Assembly: GCF_014201195.1 (NCBI RefSeq)
Contig: NZ_JACHDS010000001.1
Span: forward strand, 992,001-1,056,000
DNA: 64,000 nt
Reading direction: 5' to 3'
Source: Nocardiopsis mwathae
Lineage (GTDB): Bacteria > Actinomycetota > Actinomycetes > Streptosporangiales > Streptosporangiaceae
Position 1 is the stretch's first letter. Every line of letters begins with the position of its first letter. Made by a program: the position numbers and the translations under genes. Below the pieces are notes generated by a model that was not told where the DNA came from, did not search any database, and was given only the letters and a program-made list of their open reading frames with translations. Below are positions 25,852 to 35,958 of the stretch, one piece after another.

Positions 25852-27819
25852 TCACCGGGGGTGGTGGGCGCGCCGCTGCATGTCCTGGCGGGCGGACTCC
25901 GCTCCCAGGGCGATGGGGGCCGCCAGCCACTCGTCGAGCAGGCCGAAACCCTCCACGAGGTCGACGGCGTGCGGCCGCAGCCCCCGGCACAGCGTGTTCA
26001 CCGCCTGCGTCACCGCCTTGGCGCGCGACGCCGACAGGCGCTCGTGCTCCAGGAACCAGGCGCGATCCTCCTCCACCACCGACAGCACGTACAGGTCGCA
26101 CAGCCGGTCCAGCAGCACCCGGGTGCCACCCTCCGGGCAGCGGTCGATGCCCGCGACGAACGCCTCCAGCACCACCCGGTCGACGTGCGCGCGCCCGGCC
26201 GCCAGCACGTGGTCCTGGGCGCCGTTGAACACCTCGAACGCGTCGGCGCCCTCCGAGCCCGCCCGGCGCAGCCGTCGCGCCAGGCCCTCCACGATGTGCT
26301 TCTCACGGTCCTCCAGCAGCGCGAGCTGCCACCCGCGGTCGTAGAGGTCGGCCTCCTCGCCCCGCCCGGGCGCGGCACTGACCAGGCGCTCGATCACCGA
26401 CCGGGCGGCGGTGCGCTCGATGACCGCGCCCAGGAACTGCCGGGCCACCAGGCGGGCCATGGGCAGGGGGTCGAGGTCGCCGAACGCGTCCCGGTAGTCG
26501 GTCAGCAGGCCCTTGGCGACCAGCTGCAGCAGCACGGTGTTGTCGCCCTCGAACGTCGTGAAGACGTCGGTGTCGGCCTTGAGCTGGGGCAGCCGGTTCT
26601 CCTGCAGGTACCCGGCGCCGCCGCACGCCTCGCGGCAGGTCTGGATGGTGCGGGTGGCGTGCCAGGTGGCGATCGCCTTCAGGCCGGCTGCGCGCGACTC
26701 CAGCTCGCGCTGGTCGTGCTCGTCGAGCGGCACCCGCCCGGTCTGGCTGTCGTGCAGGCGGGAGACCAGCTCCTCCTGGGCGAAGTGCAGGGCGAAGGTG
26801 CGCGCCAGCGCGGGCAGCAGGCGGCGCTGGTGGGCGAGGTAGTCCAGCAGCACGACCTCCTCGCCGGTACCCGACCGCTCGAACTGGCGGCGGGTGTCGG
26901 CATAGCGCAGGGCGATCGCCAGCGCCGCCTTGGTCGCCGTCCCCGATCCGCCCGCGACGCTGATCCGGCCGCGCACCAGCGTGCCCAGCATGGTGAAGAA
27001 CCGGCGGTTGGGGTTGTCGATGGGGGAGGAGTAGGTGCCGTCGCGCGCGACGGAGCCGTAGCGGTCCAGCAGGGCGGTGCGCGGCACCCGCACGTGGTCG
27101 AACGTGATCCGCCCGTTGTCGACCCCGTTGAGCCCCGCTTTGGGGCCGCAGTCCTCGATGCGCACCCCCGGCAGCGGCGTACCCGACGCGTGGCGCAGCG
27201 GCACCATCAGCGCGTGCACGCCGTGGCTCTGGCCGCCGGTGATGAGCTGGGCGAAGACCACCGCCATCCGGCCGTCGCGCGCCGCGTTGCCGATGTAGTC
27301 CTTGCGCGCCGACTCGTCGGGCGTGTGGACGACGAACTCCTCGGTGTCAGGGTCGTAGGTGGCGGTGGTGCGCAGCCGCTGCACGTCCGATCCGTGTCCG
27401 GTCTCGGTCATGGCGAAGCATCCGGGCAGGTCGAGCGAGATCACCCGGGGCAGGTACTCGGCGTGGTGGCGCTCGGTGCCCAGGGCGTGGATGGCGCCCC
27501 CGAACAGCCCCCACTGCACGCCGACCTTCACCATCAGCGACAGGTCGCACACCAGCATCTCGAAGGCGACGACCGAGGCACCCACGTCGTCGGCTCCCCC
27601 CTGGGCCGCGGGGAAGCCGTATCCGGGCACCTCCGTCGCCGCGATCGCCTTGAGCCGGTCAAGGACGCGCTCGCGATGGTCGGCCATGCCGAGCCCGGCC
27701 ACGGGGGCGAAGTCGTCCCCGCGCAGCAGGTCCCTGGCCTGGCGCCGCACGTGCGCCCAGCGTCCGTCGAGCAGTTCGCGCAGGACGTCGCCGTCGACGC
27801 GCGCGTTCCGGTCGGTCAT
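25852..27819 (-). CDS. acyl-CoA oxidase / long acyl-CoA dehydrogenase
   Basis: 655 aa from ATG 27819 (GGGGGAA upstream). The FAD-binding middle domain has GCFAMTETGHGSDVQRLRT (~residue 130-148), and the C-terminal helical domain has ACGGAGYLQENRLPQLKADTDVFTTFEGDN, both characteristic of the acyl-CoA oxidase-type family, which is longer than usual acyl-CoA dehydrogenases. It would oxidise fatty acyl-CoA in beta-oxidation. It is convergent with the phosphoketolase gene 70 bp away. Confidence 0.85.
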   Translation of the reverse strand: MTDRNARVDGDVLRELLDGRWAHVRRQARDLLRGDDFAPVAGLGMADHRERVLDRLKAIAATEVPGYGFPAAQGGADDVGASVVAFEMLVCDLSLMVKVGVQWGLFGGAIHALGTERHHAEYLPRVISLDLPGCFAMTETGHGSDVQRLRTTATYDPDTEEFVVHTPDESARKDYIGNAARDGRMAVVFAQLITGGQSHGVHALMVPLRHASGTPLPGVRIEDCGPKAGLNGVDNGRITFDHVRVPRTALLDRYGSVARDGTYSSPIDNPNRRFFTMLGTLVRGRISVAGGSGTATKAALAIALRYADTRRQFERSGTGEEVVLLDYLAHQRRLLPALARTFALHFAQEELVSRLHDSQTGRVPLDEHDQRELESRAAGLKAIATWHATRTIQTCREACGGAGYLQENRLPQLKADTDVFTTFEGDNTVLLQLVAKGLLTDYRDAFGDLDPLPMARLVARQFLGAVIERTAARSVIERLVSAAPGRGEEADLYDRGWQLALLEDREKHIVEGLARRLRRAGSEGADAFEVFNGAQDHVLAAGRAHVDRVVLEAFVAGIDRCPEGGTRVLLDRLCDLYVLSVVEEDRAWFLEHERLSASRAKAVTQAVNTLCRGLRPHAVDLVEGFGLLDEWLAAPIALGAESARQDMQRRAHHPR

Positions 27820-27942
27820 GGAGTTCCCCCACTCGTGGTCAGCACCGTGGTACCACTCTCCCGCCGTGCGCGGGCGGGGGAACACGCGGGGTGGGGCGAA
27901 CGCCCCTGCGCGGGCGGCACGCGGCCGCCGCCCGCGTGCGGG

Positions 27943-28551
27943 TCAGAACCCGGGCGCGGGCGCCGGGACCTGGGTGAAGACGTAGGCGCTCGCGGCGAGG
28001 AAGAAGATGCCGACCACCACCGCGGCCATGGCGCCCCACCGCGCCCACGGGCGGCTGTACTCGGTGGTCAGGCCCAGGCTCAGCAGACCGAAGAAGACGC
28101 CGAGCAGGGCGGTCCCGCCGTCGCCCAGGATCATCGCGGTGACCGCGGAGGCCTGGTCGGCGGCGGAGACGTTCATGAGCATCTCGGCCAGCCGGGTGCC
28201 GATGAGGGCGGCGCCGATGGACAGGAGCGCGGCGATGGCGAAGGTCTCGGCGGAGAACAGCCCGGCCGTCGGCGGCGCGAGCAGCGCGTCGTCGGCCCCG
28301 TCGTCCTCGCGCGCGTCCTCCTCGGCCCCGCGCTCGGCGTCTGCGCCGCCGTCGGCGGTCTCGTCCGCGGCGCCGCCCGGAGAGCCGGCCGAGGTGTCGG
28401 TGGCGGTGGCGGTGGCGGTGGTCGGCTCGGAACCGGGCCCGGAGGCCGTGGCGCCGGTGCCGGGCGCGGCCCCGCTGTCGGTGGTGTCGGTGTCGTCGGT
28501 CCCCTCGGGCTTGCGGGGCGACTCATCTGGGGAATCAGGCTTCGTACTCAT
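27943..28551 (-). CDS. membrane protein with disordered acidic N-terminus
   Basis: 202 aa from ATG 28551. Residues 1-~95 are low-complexity (Thr, Ser, Gly, Ala, Asp, Glu) and cytosolic by charge; three membrane helices follow (~100-120, ~140-160, ~175-195). No recognised family. The gene is divergent from egtA; the ~310-bp spacer (28552-28860) has no other feature I can support. Confidence 0.7.
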   Translation of the reverse strand: MSTKPDSPDESPRKPEGTDDTDTTDSGAAPGTGATASGPGSEPTTATATATDTSAGSPGGAADETADGGADAERGAEEDAREDDGADDALLAPPTAGLFSAETFAIAALLSIGAALIGTRLAEMLMNVSAADQASAVTAMILGDGGTALLGVFFGLLSLGLTTEYSRPWARWGAMAAVVVGIFFLAASAYVFTQVPAPAPGF

Positions 28552-28860
28552 CGCGGGCCAACCTATCGGCCCCGGACCGCGACGGGAGAACACGCCGCCG
28601 GGCGTGGCGGACGACGGACCCGTTTTCGGTCGGGACGTCGCGGGTGATGGGGGCGGCGGCGGAGGCGGCGCGGCCGCGGAACGTCGCCGCGCGGATGCCG
28701 AATGTGATGGAGATCACAACCTGGCCGTTTCGCTGTAGTTCTCCTGTGTGGCCCTCCCACATCGGCGACCCGGCCCCACGGGCCGCGGCCCGGACGTTCG
28801 ATCGTGTCCAGGTCGGGCACAAGACATGAGTACGCCCGTGATCAGGAGCGAGCAGCGAAT

Positions 28861-30069
28861 ATGGTGTACCTCGCCAAGTCCGACGTCCGCGACTACGTCC
28901 ACGGCATCTGCTTCAAGACCGGCCCGCCCGGGCGGGTGGGCGCCGAAGCCGAATGGCTCGTCACCGACCCGAACCGGCCCGACCGATCCGTACCCCTGAC
29001 CCTGCTATCGGACCTCGTCGAAGAGGCGGGGCCGCCGCCCAGCGGCAGCGCCGTCACCTACGAACCCGGAGGGCAGCTGGAGCTCAGCTCGCCGCCACTC
29101 CCGGGACCCGCGTCCGCGCATTCCGCGCTCACCACCGATCTCGCCCACATCGGCAAGCACCTGCACGACGCCGGGCTCCGGCTGGACGGGCTCGGCCTGG
29201 ACCCGCGCCGCCCGCCCGTCCGGCAGCTCACCCTGCCCCGCTACACCGCCATGGAGCGGTTCTTCACCGAGGGCGGCGGGGCCGCCGGCCGCACCATGAT
29301 GTGCAGCACCGCATCCCTGCAGGTCTGCGTCGACATCGGGGCCGACCCCGCCGACACCGAACGGCGCTGGAGGCTCGTCCACGCCCTGGGCCCGCTGCTC
29401 GTCGCGGCGTTCGCCAACTCGCCCGTCTGGCGGGGGCGCGACACCGGCTGGCGCTGCGCGCGCTGGGCGGTGTGGGCGGGCATCGACGCCTCGCGTACCC
29501 GCCCCGTCCCCCTGGACGACCCGGCCGAGGCGTGGACGCGCTACGCGCTCGACGCCCGCGTCATGGCCATCCGCCGCGACGACGGGCCCTGGCTGTGCTC
29601 GCCCGGCATCACCTTCGGGCAGTGGCTGGAGACCCGGCTGCCGCGCCCGCCCACCCACGACGACCTCGTCTACCACCTGAGCACGCTCTTCCCACCGGTG
29701 CGCCCCCGCGGCCACCTCGAACTGCGGATGATCGACGCCGTCCCCGAACCGTGGTGGCCGGTACCCATCGCCGTCGTCGCCGCCTTGGTCGACGACCCCG
29801 CCGCGGCCGACGCCGCGACCGCGGCCATCGACCGGCTGCCGCACGGCACCGGGCCCGCGGCCTGGCTGACCGCCGCCCGCGACTCCCTCACCGACCCCGG
29901 CCTGGCCGCCTGTGCCCGCGCCTGCTTCGCCGCGGCCAGCGAGGCCCTGGCCCGCATGGGCGCCGCCCGACTCGTGCCCATCGTCGACGCCTACCGTGAA
30001 CGCTACGTCGAGCGCGGCCGCTGCCCGGCCGACGACATGCTCGCCCACGCCGGACAAGGAGCGGTATGA
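28861..30069 (+). CDS. egtA: glutamate-cysteine ligase EgtA
   Basis: 402 aa. An ergothioneine-type gamma-glutamylcysteine synthetase, marked by VGAEAEWLV near the N-terminus, YEPGGQLELSSPPL (~residue 65), MMCSTASLQVCVDIG and LELRMIDAVPEPWW. It makes gamma-Glu-Cys, the sulfur donor for EgtB. The ATG at 28861 is preceded by AGGAG about 12 nt upstream; a longer frame from 28804 is possible. It is first in egtABCD, joined to egtB by a 4-nt overlap. Confidence 0.9.
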   Translation: MVYLAKSDVRDYVHGICFKTGPPGRVGAEAEWLVTDPNRPDRSVPLTLLSDLVEEAGPPPSGSAVTYEPGGQLELSSPPLPGPASAHSALTTDLAHIGKHLHDAGLRLDGLGLDPRRPPVRQLTLPRYTAMERFFTEGGGAAGRTMMCSTASLQVCVDIGADPADTERRWRLVHALGPLLVAAFANSPVWRGRDTGWRCARWAVWAGIDASRTRPVPLDDPAEAWTRYALDARVMAIRRDDGPWLCSPGITFGQWLETRLPRPPTHDDLVYHLSTLFPPVRPRGHLELRMIDAVPEPWWPVPIAVVAALVDDPAAADAATAAIDRLPHGTGPAAWLTAARDSLTDPGLAACARACFAAASEALARMGAARLVPIVDAYRERYVERGRCPADDMLAHAGQGAV

Positions 30070-31418
30070 CCGAGAACCCGGACACCACGCCGGCCGCCGA
30101 CTCCGCCGCCCTGCGCGAGCGCATCGCCGCCGAACTCGACCGGGGGCGGCGCCGCAGCCGGGGGCTGACCGTCGGGGTCCTCGACGAGGACGACCTGGTC
30201 GCCCAGCACTCCCCGCTGATGTCGCCGCTGGTGTGGGACCTCGCCCACGTCGGCAACTACGAGGAGCAGTGGCTGGTGCGCGCCGCGGCCGGGCAGGAGG
30301 CGCTGCGCCCCGACATCGACGGCCTCTACGACGCCTTCGAGAACCCGCGCGCCGAGCGGGTCACCCTGCCGCTGCTGCGCCCGCGCGAGGCCGAGGACTA
30401 CAACGCCCAGGTGCGGCGGCGCGTCCTGGACGCGCTGGAGCACGCCTCCTTCGACTCCGGCTCGGCGCTGCTCGACGGCGGATTCGTCTACCACATGGTC
30501 ATCCAGCACGAGCACCAGCACGACGAGACCATGCTCTCCACCCACCAGCTGAGGCGCGGCGAGCCGGTGCTGGGCGTCGGCGCACCGCCCCCGCCGCCGC
30601 CCGCGGCGCCGCCCGACCGGGACGAGGTACTGATCGAGGCCGGGCCGTTCACCATGGGCACCGACGACGACCCCTGGGCCTACGACAACGAGCGCGGCGC
30701 GCACACCGTCGACCTCCCCGCGTACTGGATCGACACCCGGGCCGTCACCAACGCCGCCCACATGGACTTCATCGCCGATGGCGGCTACGACGACCGGCGC
30801 TGGTGGAGCGAGGCCGGCTGGACCTGGCGGATGCGCGGCGGCAAGCGCGCCCCGGCGTTCTGGCGGCTGGACGCCGGGCAGTGGCTGCGCCGCCGGTTCG
30901 GCCGCGTGGAGCCGGTGCCGCCGGATGAGCCCGTGCAGCACGTGTGCTTCCACGAGGCCGAGGCGCACGCCCGCTGGGCCGGCAAGCGCCTGCCCACCGA
31001 GGCCGAGTGGGAGAAGGCGGCCCGCCACGATCCCGCCACCGGAACGTCGCGGCGTTTCCCGTGGGGAACCGAGGAACCCGCCGGCCACCACGCCAACCTG
31101 GGCCAACGATTGCTGCACCCCACCCCCGCCGGGACGTTTCCGGGCGGCACGGCGCCGTGCGGGGCCCAGCAGATGCTCGGCGACGTGTGGGAGTGGACGG
31201 GCTCCGACCTCACCGGCTACCCGGGCTTCCGGGCGTTCCCCTACCCCGAGTACTCCCAGGTGTTCTTCGGCGGCGACTACAAGGTCCTGCGCGGCGGCTC
31301 CTGGGCCACCCACCCCACCGCGGTCCGCGGCACCTTCCGCAACTGGGACCACCCGGTCCGCCGGCAGATCTTCTGCGGTTTCCGGCTGGCCCGCGACGCC
31401 GGGAAGGAGGGTCGCTGA
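30066..31418 (+). CDS. egtB: ergothioneine sulfoxide synthase EgtB
   Basis: 450 aa. A mononuclear non-heme iron enzyme joining hercynine and gamma-Glu-Cys with O2. The N-terminal DinB-like domain supplies iron ligands (DLAHVGNYEEQWL, and the HEHQHDE motif near residue 150), and the C-terminal formylglycine-generating-enzyme-like domain carries RLPTEAEWEKAAR, the GDVWEWTGSDL and VLRGGSWAT segments. It overlaps egtA by 4 nt and abuts egtC. Confidence 0.93.
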   Translation: MTENPDTTPAADSAALRERIAAELDRGRRRSRGLTVGVLDEDDLVAQHSPLMSPLVWDLAHVGNYEEQWLVRAAAGQEALRPDIDGLYDAFENPRAERVTLPLLRPREAEDYNAQVRRRVLDALEHASFDSGSALLDGGFVYHMVIQHEHQHDETMLSTHQLRRGEPVLGVGAPPPPPPAAPPDRDEVLIEAGPFTMGTDDDPWAYDNERGAHTVDLPAYWIDTRAVTNAAHMDFIADGGYDDRRWWSEAGWTWRMRGGKRAPAFWRLDAGQWLRRRFGRVEPVPPDEPVQHVCFHEAEAHARWAGKRLPTEAEWEKAARHDPATGTSRRFPWGTEEPAGHHANLGQRLLHPTPAGTFPGGTAPCGAQQMLGDVWEWTGSDLTGYPGFRAFPYPEYSQVFFGGDYKVLRGGSWATHPTAVRGTFRNWDHPVRRQIFCGFRLARDAGKEGR

Positions 31419-32164
31419 TGTGCCGCCACCTCGCCTACCTCGGTGCGCCCACCACCCTGCACGACCTGCTCTACGCCCCGCCGTACTCGCTGGAGCGGCA
31501 GTCCTACGCCCCCCGCGAGCAGCGGTACGGCACCGTCAACGCCGACGGGTTCGGGGTGGGGTGGTACGACCCGGGCCGAGAGGCGCCGCTGCGGTACCGG
31601 CGGGCGCTGCCGATCTGGGCCGACACGTCCTTCGCCGATGCCGCGCGCGTCATCCGATCCGGCTGTGTGGTGGCCGCGATCCGCGACGCCACCCCCGGGT
31701 TCGGCTCCGACGAGTCGTGCGCCCAGCCGTTCCGCGGCGACCCCGGGCGCGGCGACCCGTGGCTGTTCAGCCATAACGGGGCCGTCGACGACGACGAGAC
31801 GCTGGCCGAACGACTCTCCCCGCCTGCGCCTCCCGGGGTGCTCGACGCGCGCACCCCCGTCGACTCCGCCCCGCTGTTCGCCCACGCCGTGCGGCTGTGG
31901 CGCAAGGGCGGGGAACTGGGCCGGGCCCTGGCCGACGTGGCGCGCGAGGCCCGCTCCCACTCGGGCGGGCGCTACAACCTGCTCGCCTCCGACGGCGACC
32001 GGCTCGCCGCCACCGCCGTCGGCGACACCCTCTACACCCTCGTCGGGCCCGGCGGGGTGTGCATCGCCTCCGAGCCGTTCGACGACGACCCCGCCTGGAC
32101 GCGGGTCCCCGAGGGATCCCTGGTCACCGCCGACCGCGACGGCGTGGCCGTCACGGCGGTCTGA
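31418..32164 (+). CDS. egtC: gamma-glutamyl hercynylcysteine sulfoxide hydrolase EgtC
   Basis: 248 aa. A class II glutamine-amidotransferase fold with the nucleophile Cys at position 2 (MCRHLAYLG), which removes the glutamate from the EgtB product. It also shows GFGVGWYD and FSHNGAV motifs of the family. The ATG shares one base with the egtB stop. Confidence 0.92.
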   Translation: MCRHLAYLGAPTTLHDLLYAPPYSLERQSYAPREQRYGTVNADGFGVGWYDPGREAPLRYRRALPIWADTSFADAARVIRSGCVVAAIRDATPGFGSDESCAQPFRGDPGRGDPWLFSHNGAVDDDETLAERLSPPAPPGVLDARTPVDSAPLFAHAVRLWRKGGELGRALADVAREARSHSGGRYNLLASDGDRLAATAVGDTLYTLVGPGGVCIASEPFDDDPAWTRVPEGSLVTADRDGVAVTAV

Positions 32165-32182
32165 CGAGACGAAAGGGGCGCC

Positions 32183-33145
32183 ATGCTTCCGATCGAATAC
32201 CACCTGACCTCCGACGACCTCGCCAAGACGCTGCGGGACGACGTCCACGACGGCCTGACCGCCCACCCCAAGAGCCTGCCGCCGAAGTGGTTCTACGACG
32301 AGCGCGGCAGCGTCCTGTTCGAGCGGATCACCGAGCTGCCCGAGTACTACCCGACCCGCGCCGAGCGCGCCATCCTGGAGCGGCACGCCCCCGATATCGC
32401 TGCCGCCACCGGTGCCGACACCCTGGTGGAGCTCGGCGCCGGCTCGGGCGCCAAGACCCGGCTGCTGCTGGACGCGTTCGGCGCGGCCGGGACCCTGCGC
32501 CGGTTCGTCCCGGTCGACGTCAGCGGAGACTTCCTGCAGGAGTCCGCCGCGCGCATCGGCGCCGCCTACCCCGGCACCGACGTCCGCCCGGTCGTCGCCG
32601 ACTTCGAACGCCACCTGCACCTGCTGCCCGCCGCCGGGCGGCGGGTGGTGGCGATCCTCGGCTCGACCATCGGCAACCTCGCCCCGACCCAGCGCCTGGC
32701 CTTCCTGACCGACCTGCGCGGAACGCTCGCCGCGGGCGACGCCCTGCTGCTCGGCGTCGACCTGGTCAAGGACCCCGAGAGGCTGCGCGCGGCCTACGAC
32801 GACGCCCGGGGTGTCACGGCCGACTTCAACCGCAACGTGCTGCGCGTCATCAACCGCGAACTGGACGCCGACTTCGACCCGGCGGCGTTCGCGCACGTGG
32901 CGCTGTGGGACGCCGAGGCGGAGTGGATCGAGATGCGGCTGCGCGCGGCCCGCGCACAGCGCGTGCGCGTGGGCGCGCTCGACCTGGACGTCGACTTCGC
33001 GGCGGGGGAGGAGATGCGCACCGAGATCTCCGCGAAGTTCCGCCACGCGGCCGTGCGCGACGAACTCGACCGGGCCGGCCTCACCCTCACCCACTGGTGG
33101 ACCGACCCGGCCGACGACTTCGCCGTCCTGCTCGCCGCTCCCTAA
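32183..33145 (+). CDS. egtD: histidine N-alpha-methyltransferase EgtD
   Basis: 320 aa. A SAM-dependent trimethylation of histidine to hercynine, the entry to ergothioneine. The SAM-binding VELGAGSGAKTRLLLDA (~residue 80) and the family segments PKWFYDERGSVLFERITELPEYYPTR and LGSTIGNL are present. AAAGGGG lies upstream. The PLP lyase EgtE, which would release the thiol, is not in this cluster. Confidence 0.93.
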   Translation: MLPIEYHLTSDDLAKTLRDDVHDGLTAHPKSLPPKWFYDERGSVLFERITELPEYYPTRAERAILERHAPDIAAATGADTLVELGAGSGAKTRLLLDAFGAAGTLRRFVPVDVSGDFLQESAARIGAAYPGTDVRPVVADFERHLHLLPAAGRRVVAILGSTIGNLAPTQRLAFLTDLRGTLAAGDALLLGVDLVKDPERLRAAYDDARGVTADFNRNVLRVINRELDADFDPAAFAHVALWDAEAEWIEMRLRAARAQRVRVGALDLDVDFAAGEEMRTEISAKFRHAAVRDELDRAGLTLTHWWTDPADDFAVLLAAP

Positions 33146-33456
33146 GGCGGCGCCCGGGTGCCGGTGACCGCTGAACATGCTGATCGCGGGTGCCGGTGCG
33201 GGCCCGGACACGGGCGCGGGCACCCGGCCCCGGCCCCGGCCCCGTGGACGGCGCCACAGTGAACCGCGCACGGTGTGCGACGGAGTCGCACCTCGGAGTG
33301 GGCTTGCCGGGTGGCGTGGTCGTCGGTCTCCCGCGGGGGTCGTCGGTGGAGACGGGCAGCAGCGACGAGGGGAACCGGGACTTGGGGCCGCCGGTCGCCA
33401 CCCGGGTGGGCGCGTGGCCGGACCGACCCCGGCCGATCTGCGCCTCTCCCTCCCCT

Positions 33457-33518
33457 GTTGATCTCGGCGAGGTGCACCGAATGACTGCGATTTTTCGGTG
33501 CACTTCGCCGAGATCAAC
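33457..33518. repeat. dispersed palindromic repeat, copy B
   Basis: 24-nt arms (33457-33480 with 33495-33518) pair with one mismatch around a 14-nt loop; the flanks add G/C pairing. It shares GTTGATCTCGG...CCGAGATCAACG and the loop GCGATTTT with the other copies, but the inner arm differs (GGTGCACCGA). It lies between egtD and leftward genes. The rest of 33146-33728 holds no gene I can support. Confidence 0.75.
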
Positions 33519-33728
33519 GGGGGAGGGGGTGGGAAAGCGCTGTCCGGTGGTTTTCCGGGCCCGGGGGCCAGTTGGGGGCTGGCGGACCGGCGGCTCCGGC
33601 CCGGCCGGAAGCCCGGCTTTCCGCTTCGCGTGCAGCGATTTCCGCGATCCGGGAGTCCCGGCCCCTCCTCGAAAATGATCATGGGTTCACATCTCGCGAT
33701 GTCCGTTTAGCCCGATCTTTTCCCATGG

Positions 33729-33989
33729 TCATCGTGGGACGTCATTCTGGTCCGACCAGGCCCCCGATTCGGGCGCCCCGGGGACGGTCACCTCCCGCCG
33801 GGGGACCGCGACCGCGGCCACCACCGCCACGCAGGCGATGGCGGCGGCCGCGGCGGCGAGCCAGGTGCGCCATCCGAACACGGAGGCCACGATCCCGCCC
33901 GCGAACGAGCCGAGCGCCAGACCGATGGGCAGGAACGTCCCCCGGACGGCCAGGGCCGCGGTGCGCCGCCGCCCTTCCGCCAAGGGCAT
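33729..33989 (-). pseudogene. fragment of a major-facilitator transporter
   Basis: 86 codons in frame, with VLIMPLAEGRRRTAALAVRG and GWRTWLAAAAAAIACVAVVAA, resembling the middle of an MFS permease (two membrane helices). Family members have ~12 helices and ~400 aa; no continuation is seen on either side. Treated as a remnant. A second MFS fragment lies at 40635. Confidence 0.5.
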
Positions 33990-34038
33990 GATCAGGACCG
34001 GCGCCGGTGCGGAAGGGCGGATATCCGGACGCGCGACC

Positions 34039-34857
34039 TCACAGCCCGTCGGCGGTGCCGATCAGCGTGCCGATGCCGTAGGTGACGGTCATCGCGAAGG
34101 CGCCGCCGAGTACGCAGCGCATGGCGGCGCGTCCGGCCGGGGCGCGGCCCAGGCGGGCGCTGATCGCGCCGGTGGCGGCGGTGGCGCAGGCCACGGCCAG
34201 GAAGGTGGCCGGGACGCGCCAGGCGTCCGGGCTCAGCGTGATGAACAGCAGCGGGATCAGTGCGCCCAGGGTGAATGCCCCGAAGCTGGTGAACGCGGCA
34301 ACCCAGGGGTTGGTCAGTTCGCCGGAGTCCAGCCGCAGCTCGATCTCGGCGTGGGCCCGCAGCGCGTCGCGCGCGGTGAGCTGGAGGGCCACCTGGCGGG
34401 CCAGGTCGGGGCTCAGCCCGCGGTCCCGGTACATGCCGGTCAGCTCGTCCAGTTCGGCGTCGGGTTCCTCGGCGAGCTCGCGCCGCTCCCGGGCCAGGGC
34501 GGCCCGCTCGGTGTCGCGCTGGGTGCTCACCGACACGTACTCGCCGGTGCCCATCGACAGGGCTCCGGCGAACATCCCGGCGATGCCCGCGACGACGATG
34601 GCCGTGATGTTCATGGTCGCACCGGCGACGCCGACGACCAGGGCCGCGGTGGACACGATGCCGTCGTTGGCGCCGAGCACCCCGGCCCGCAGCCAGTTCA
34701 GCCGCGCGTTCATGCTGGGGTGGTGCGGCTCGCGGCGCCGGTGCCCGTCCGGCGCGTCGGGTCTGTCCGGCCGCTCCGGCGCGTCCGCCGCGTCCGAGCG
34801 CTCCTGTCCGTCCGGCCGCCCCTGCCCGCCGTCCCCCGCGTTCCCCGTGCCGTCCAT
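34039..34857 (-). CDS. VIT1/CCC1-family Fe/Mn transporter
   Basis: 272 aa from ATG 34857 (an alternative start is 34713). After a disordered charged N-terminus, the VIT family core begins with LNWLRAGVLGANDGIVSTAALVVGVAGA, then FAGALSMGTGEYVSVSTQRD, a cytosolic Glu-rich helical metal-binding region (~110-170), and three more membrane helices. Predicted to move Fe2+ or Mn2+ across the membrane. It is divergent from dapB. Confidence 0.85.
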   Translation of the reverse strand: MDGTGNAGDGGQGRPDGQERSDAADAPERPDRPDAPDGHRRREPHHPSMNARLNWLRAGVLGANDGIVSTAALVVGVAGATMNITAIVVAGIAGMFAGALSMGTGEYVSVSTQRDTERAALARERRELAEEPDAELDELTGMYRDRGLSPDLARQVALQLTARDALRAHAEIELRLDSGELTNPWVAAFTSFGAFTLGALIPLLFITLSPDAWRVPATFLAVACATAATGAISARLGRAPAGRAAMRCVLGGAFAMTVTYGIGTLIGTADGL

Positions 34858-34948
34858 CGCGTCTCGCCTCCCGCTGCACGCCGAACGACCTGCTGAGGAC
34901 GATGGTCCCACGCCGGCGGGCCCGGGCGCCTCCGGTACGCTCGTGCCC

Positions 34949-35689
34949 GTGATCAAGGTAGGAGTGTTCGGCGCCCACGGGCGCATGGGGTCCGAAGTCG
35001 TCAAGGCGGTCCAGGAGGCCGCCGACACCGAACTGGTGGCCGGGATCGACGCGGCCGGTGAGCGTGAGAAGGTGCGCGGCGCCGACGTCGTCGTGGACTT
35101 CACCCACCCCGAGGTCGTCCTGGACAATCTGCGCTGGCTGGCCGCCAACGGCATCCACGCCGTCGTCGGCACCAGCGGCTTCGACGAGCGGAGGCTGTCC
35201 GAGCTGCGCGACATCCTGGCCCGGCACCCGGGGGTCAACGTGCTCATCGCGCCCAACTTCGGGATCGCCGCGGTGCTGATGATGAACTTCGCGGCGAAGG
35301 CGGCGCCGTACTTCGAGTCCACGGAGATCATCGAGCTGCACCACCCGAACAAGGCGGACGCCCCGAGCGGCACCGCCTACCGCACCGCCGAGCTGATCTC
35401 GCAGGCGCGCGCCGATGCCGGGGCGGAGCCGATGCCGGACGCGACCACCTCCGAGATCGACGGCGCGCGCGGCGCCGACGTGGCCGGGGTGCGGGTGCAC
35501 GCGCTGCGCATCCAGGGCATGATCGCCCACCAGGAGGTCGTGTTCGGGACGCACGGCGAGACGCTGACGATCCGCCACGACTCGATGAACCGCGAGTCGT
35601 TCATGCCGGGCGTGCTGCTGGGCGTCCGCTCCGTGGCCGGTCTGCCCGAGCAGCTCACGGTCGGGCTGGAGCCTATTCTCGGCCTCTGA
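34949..35689 (+). CDS. dapB: 4-hydroxy-tetrahydrodipicolinate reductase (DapB)
   Basis: 246 aa, NAD(P)H-dependent reduction in the diaminopimelate/lysine pathway for cell-wall synthesis. The N-terminal Rossmann motif GVFGAHGRMG and the substrate-site ELHHPNKADAPSGTA (~residue 130-144) identify it. GTG 34949 is chosen; an in-frame GTG lies 6 nt earlier. dapA is in this window too but 26 kb away. Confidence 0.92.
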   Translation: MIKVGVFGAHGRMGSEVVKAVQEAADTELVAGIDAAGEREKVRGADVVVDFTHPEVVLDNLRWLAANGIHAVVGTSGFDERRLSELRDILARHPGVNVLIAPNFGIAAVLMMNFAAKAAPYFESTEIIELHHPNKADAPSGTAYRTAELISQARADAGAEPMPDATTSEIDGARGADVAGVRVHALRIQGMIAHQEVVFGTHGETLTIRHDSMNRESFMPGVLLGVRSVAGLPEQLTVGLEPILGL

Positions 35690-35763
35690 CCGGAAACCGC
35701 CCCTGACCGGGAGTGCCGCCGCGATCGCGGGCGGCCGGTCGCGGTTGTCGACCATCGCCTCCG

Positions 35764-35799
35764 ACGGTGGTGGCCCCGTGTTCGCGGGGCCACCACCGT
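35764..35799 (+). terminator. strong hairpin terminator after dapB
   Basis: A 15-bp perfect stem (35764-35778 with 35785-35799) with loop TGTTCG, 75 bp after the dapB stop, followed by TCTCGTTT. It separates dapB from the urease operon. Confidence 0.75.
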
Positions 35800-35958
35800 T
35801 CTCGTTTGCCGCCCTTTTACGCGGCGCGCCTGCGGACCCGCTGAGCTGACTCCGACAAACAGGTTTAACCTTGCCGTAACACGTGGGAAACGGTGCTTTT
35901 CCGGCGCGAGCGACCATGTGCACACGGCGCGATGGCATCGCGCCGGAGGAGGCGACGA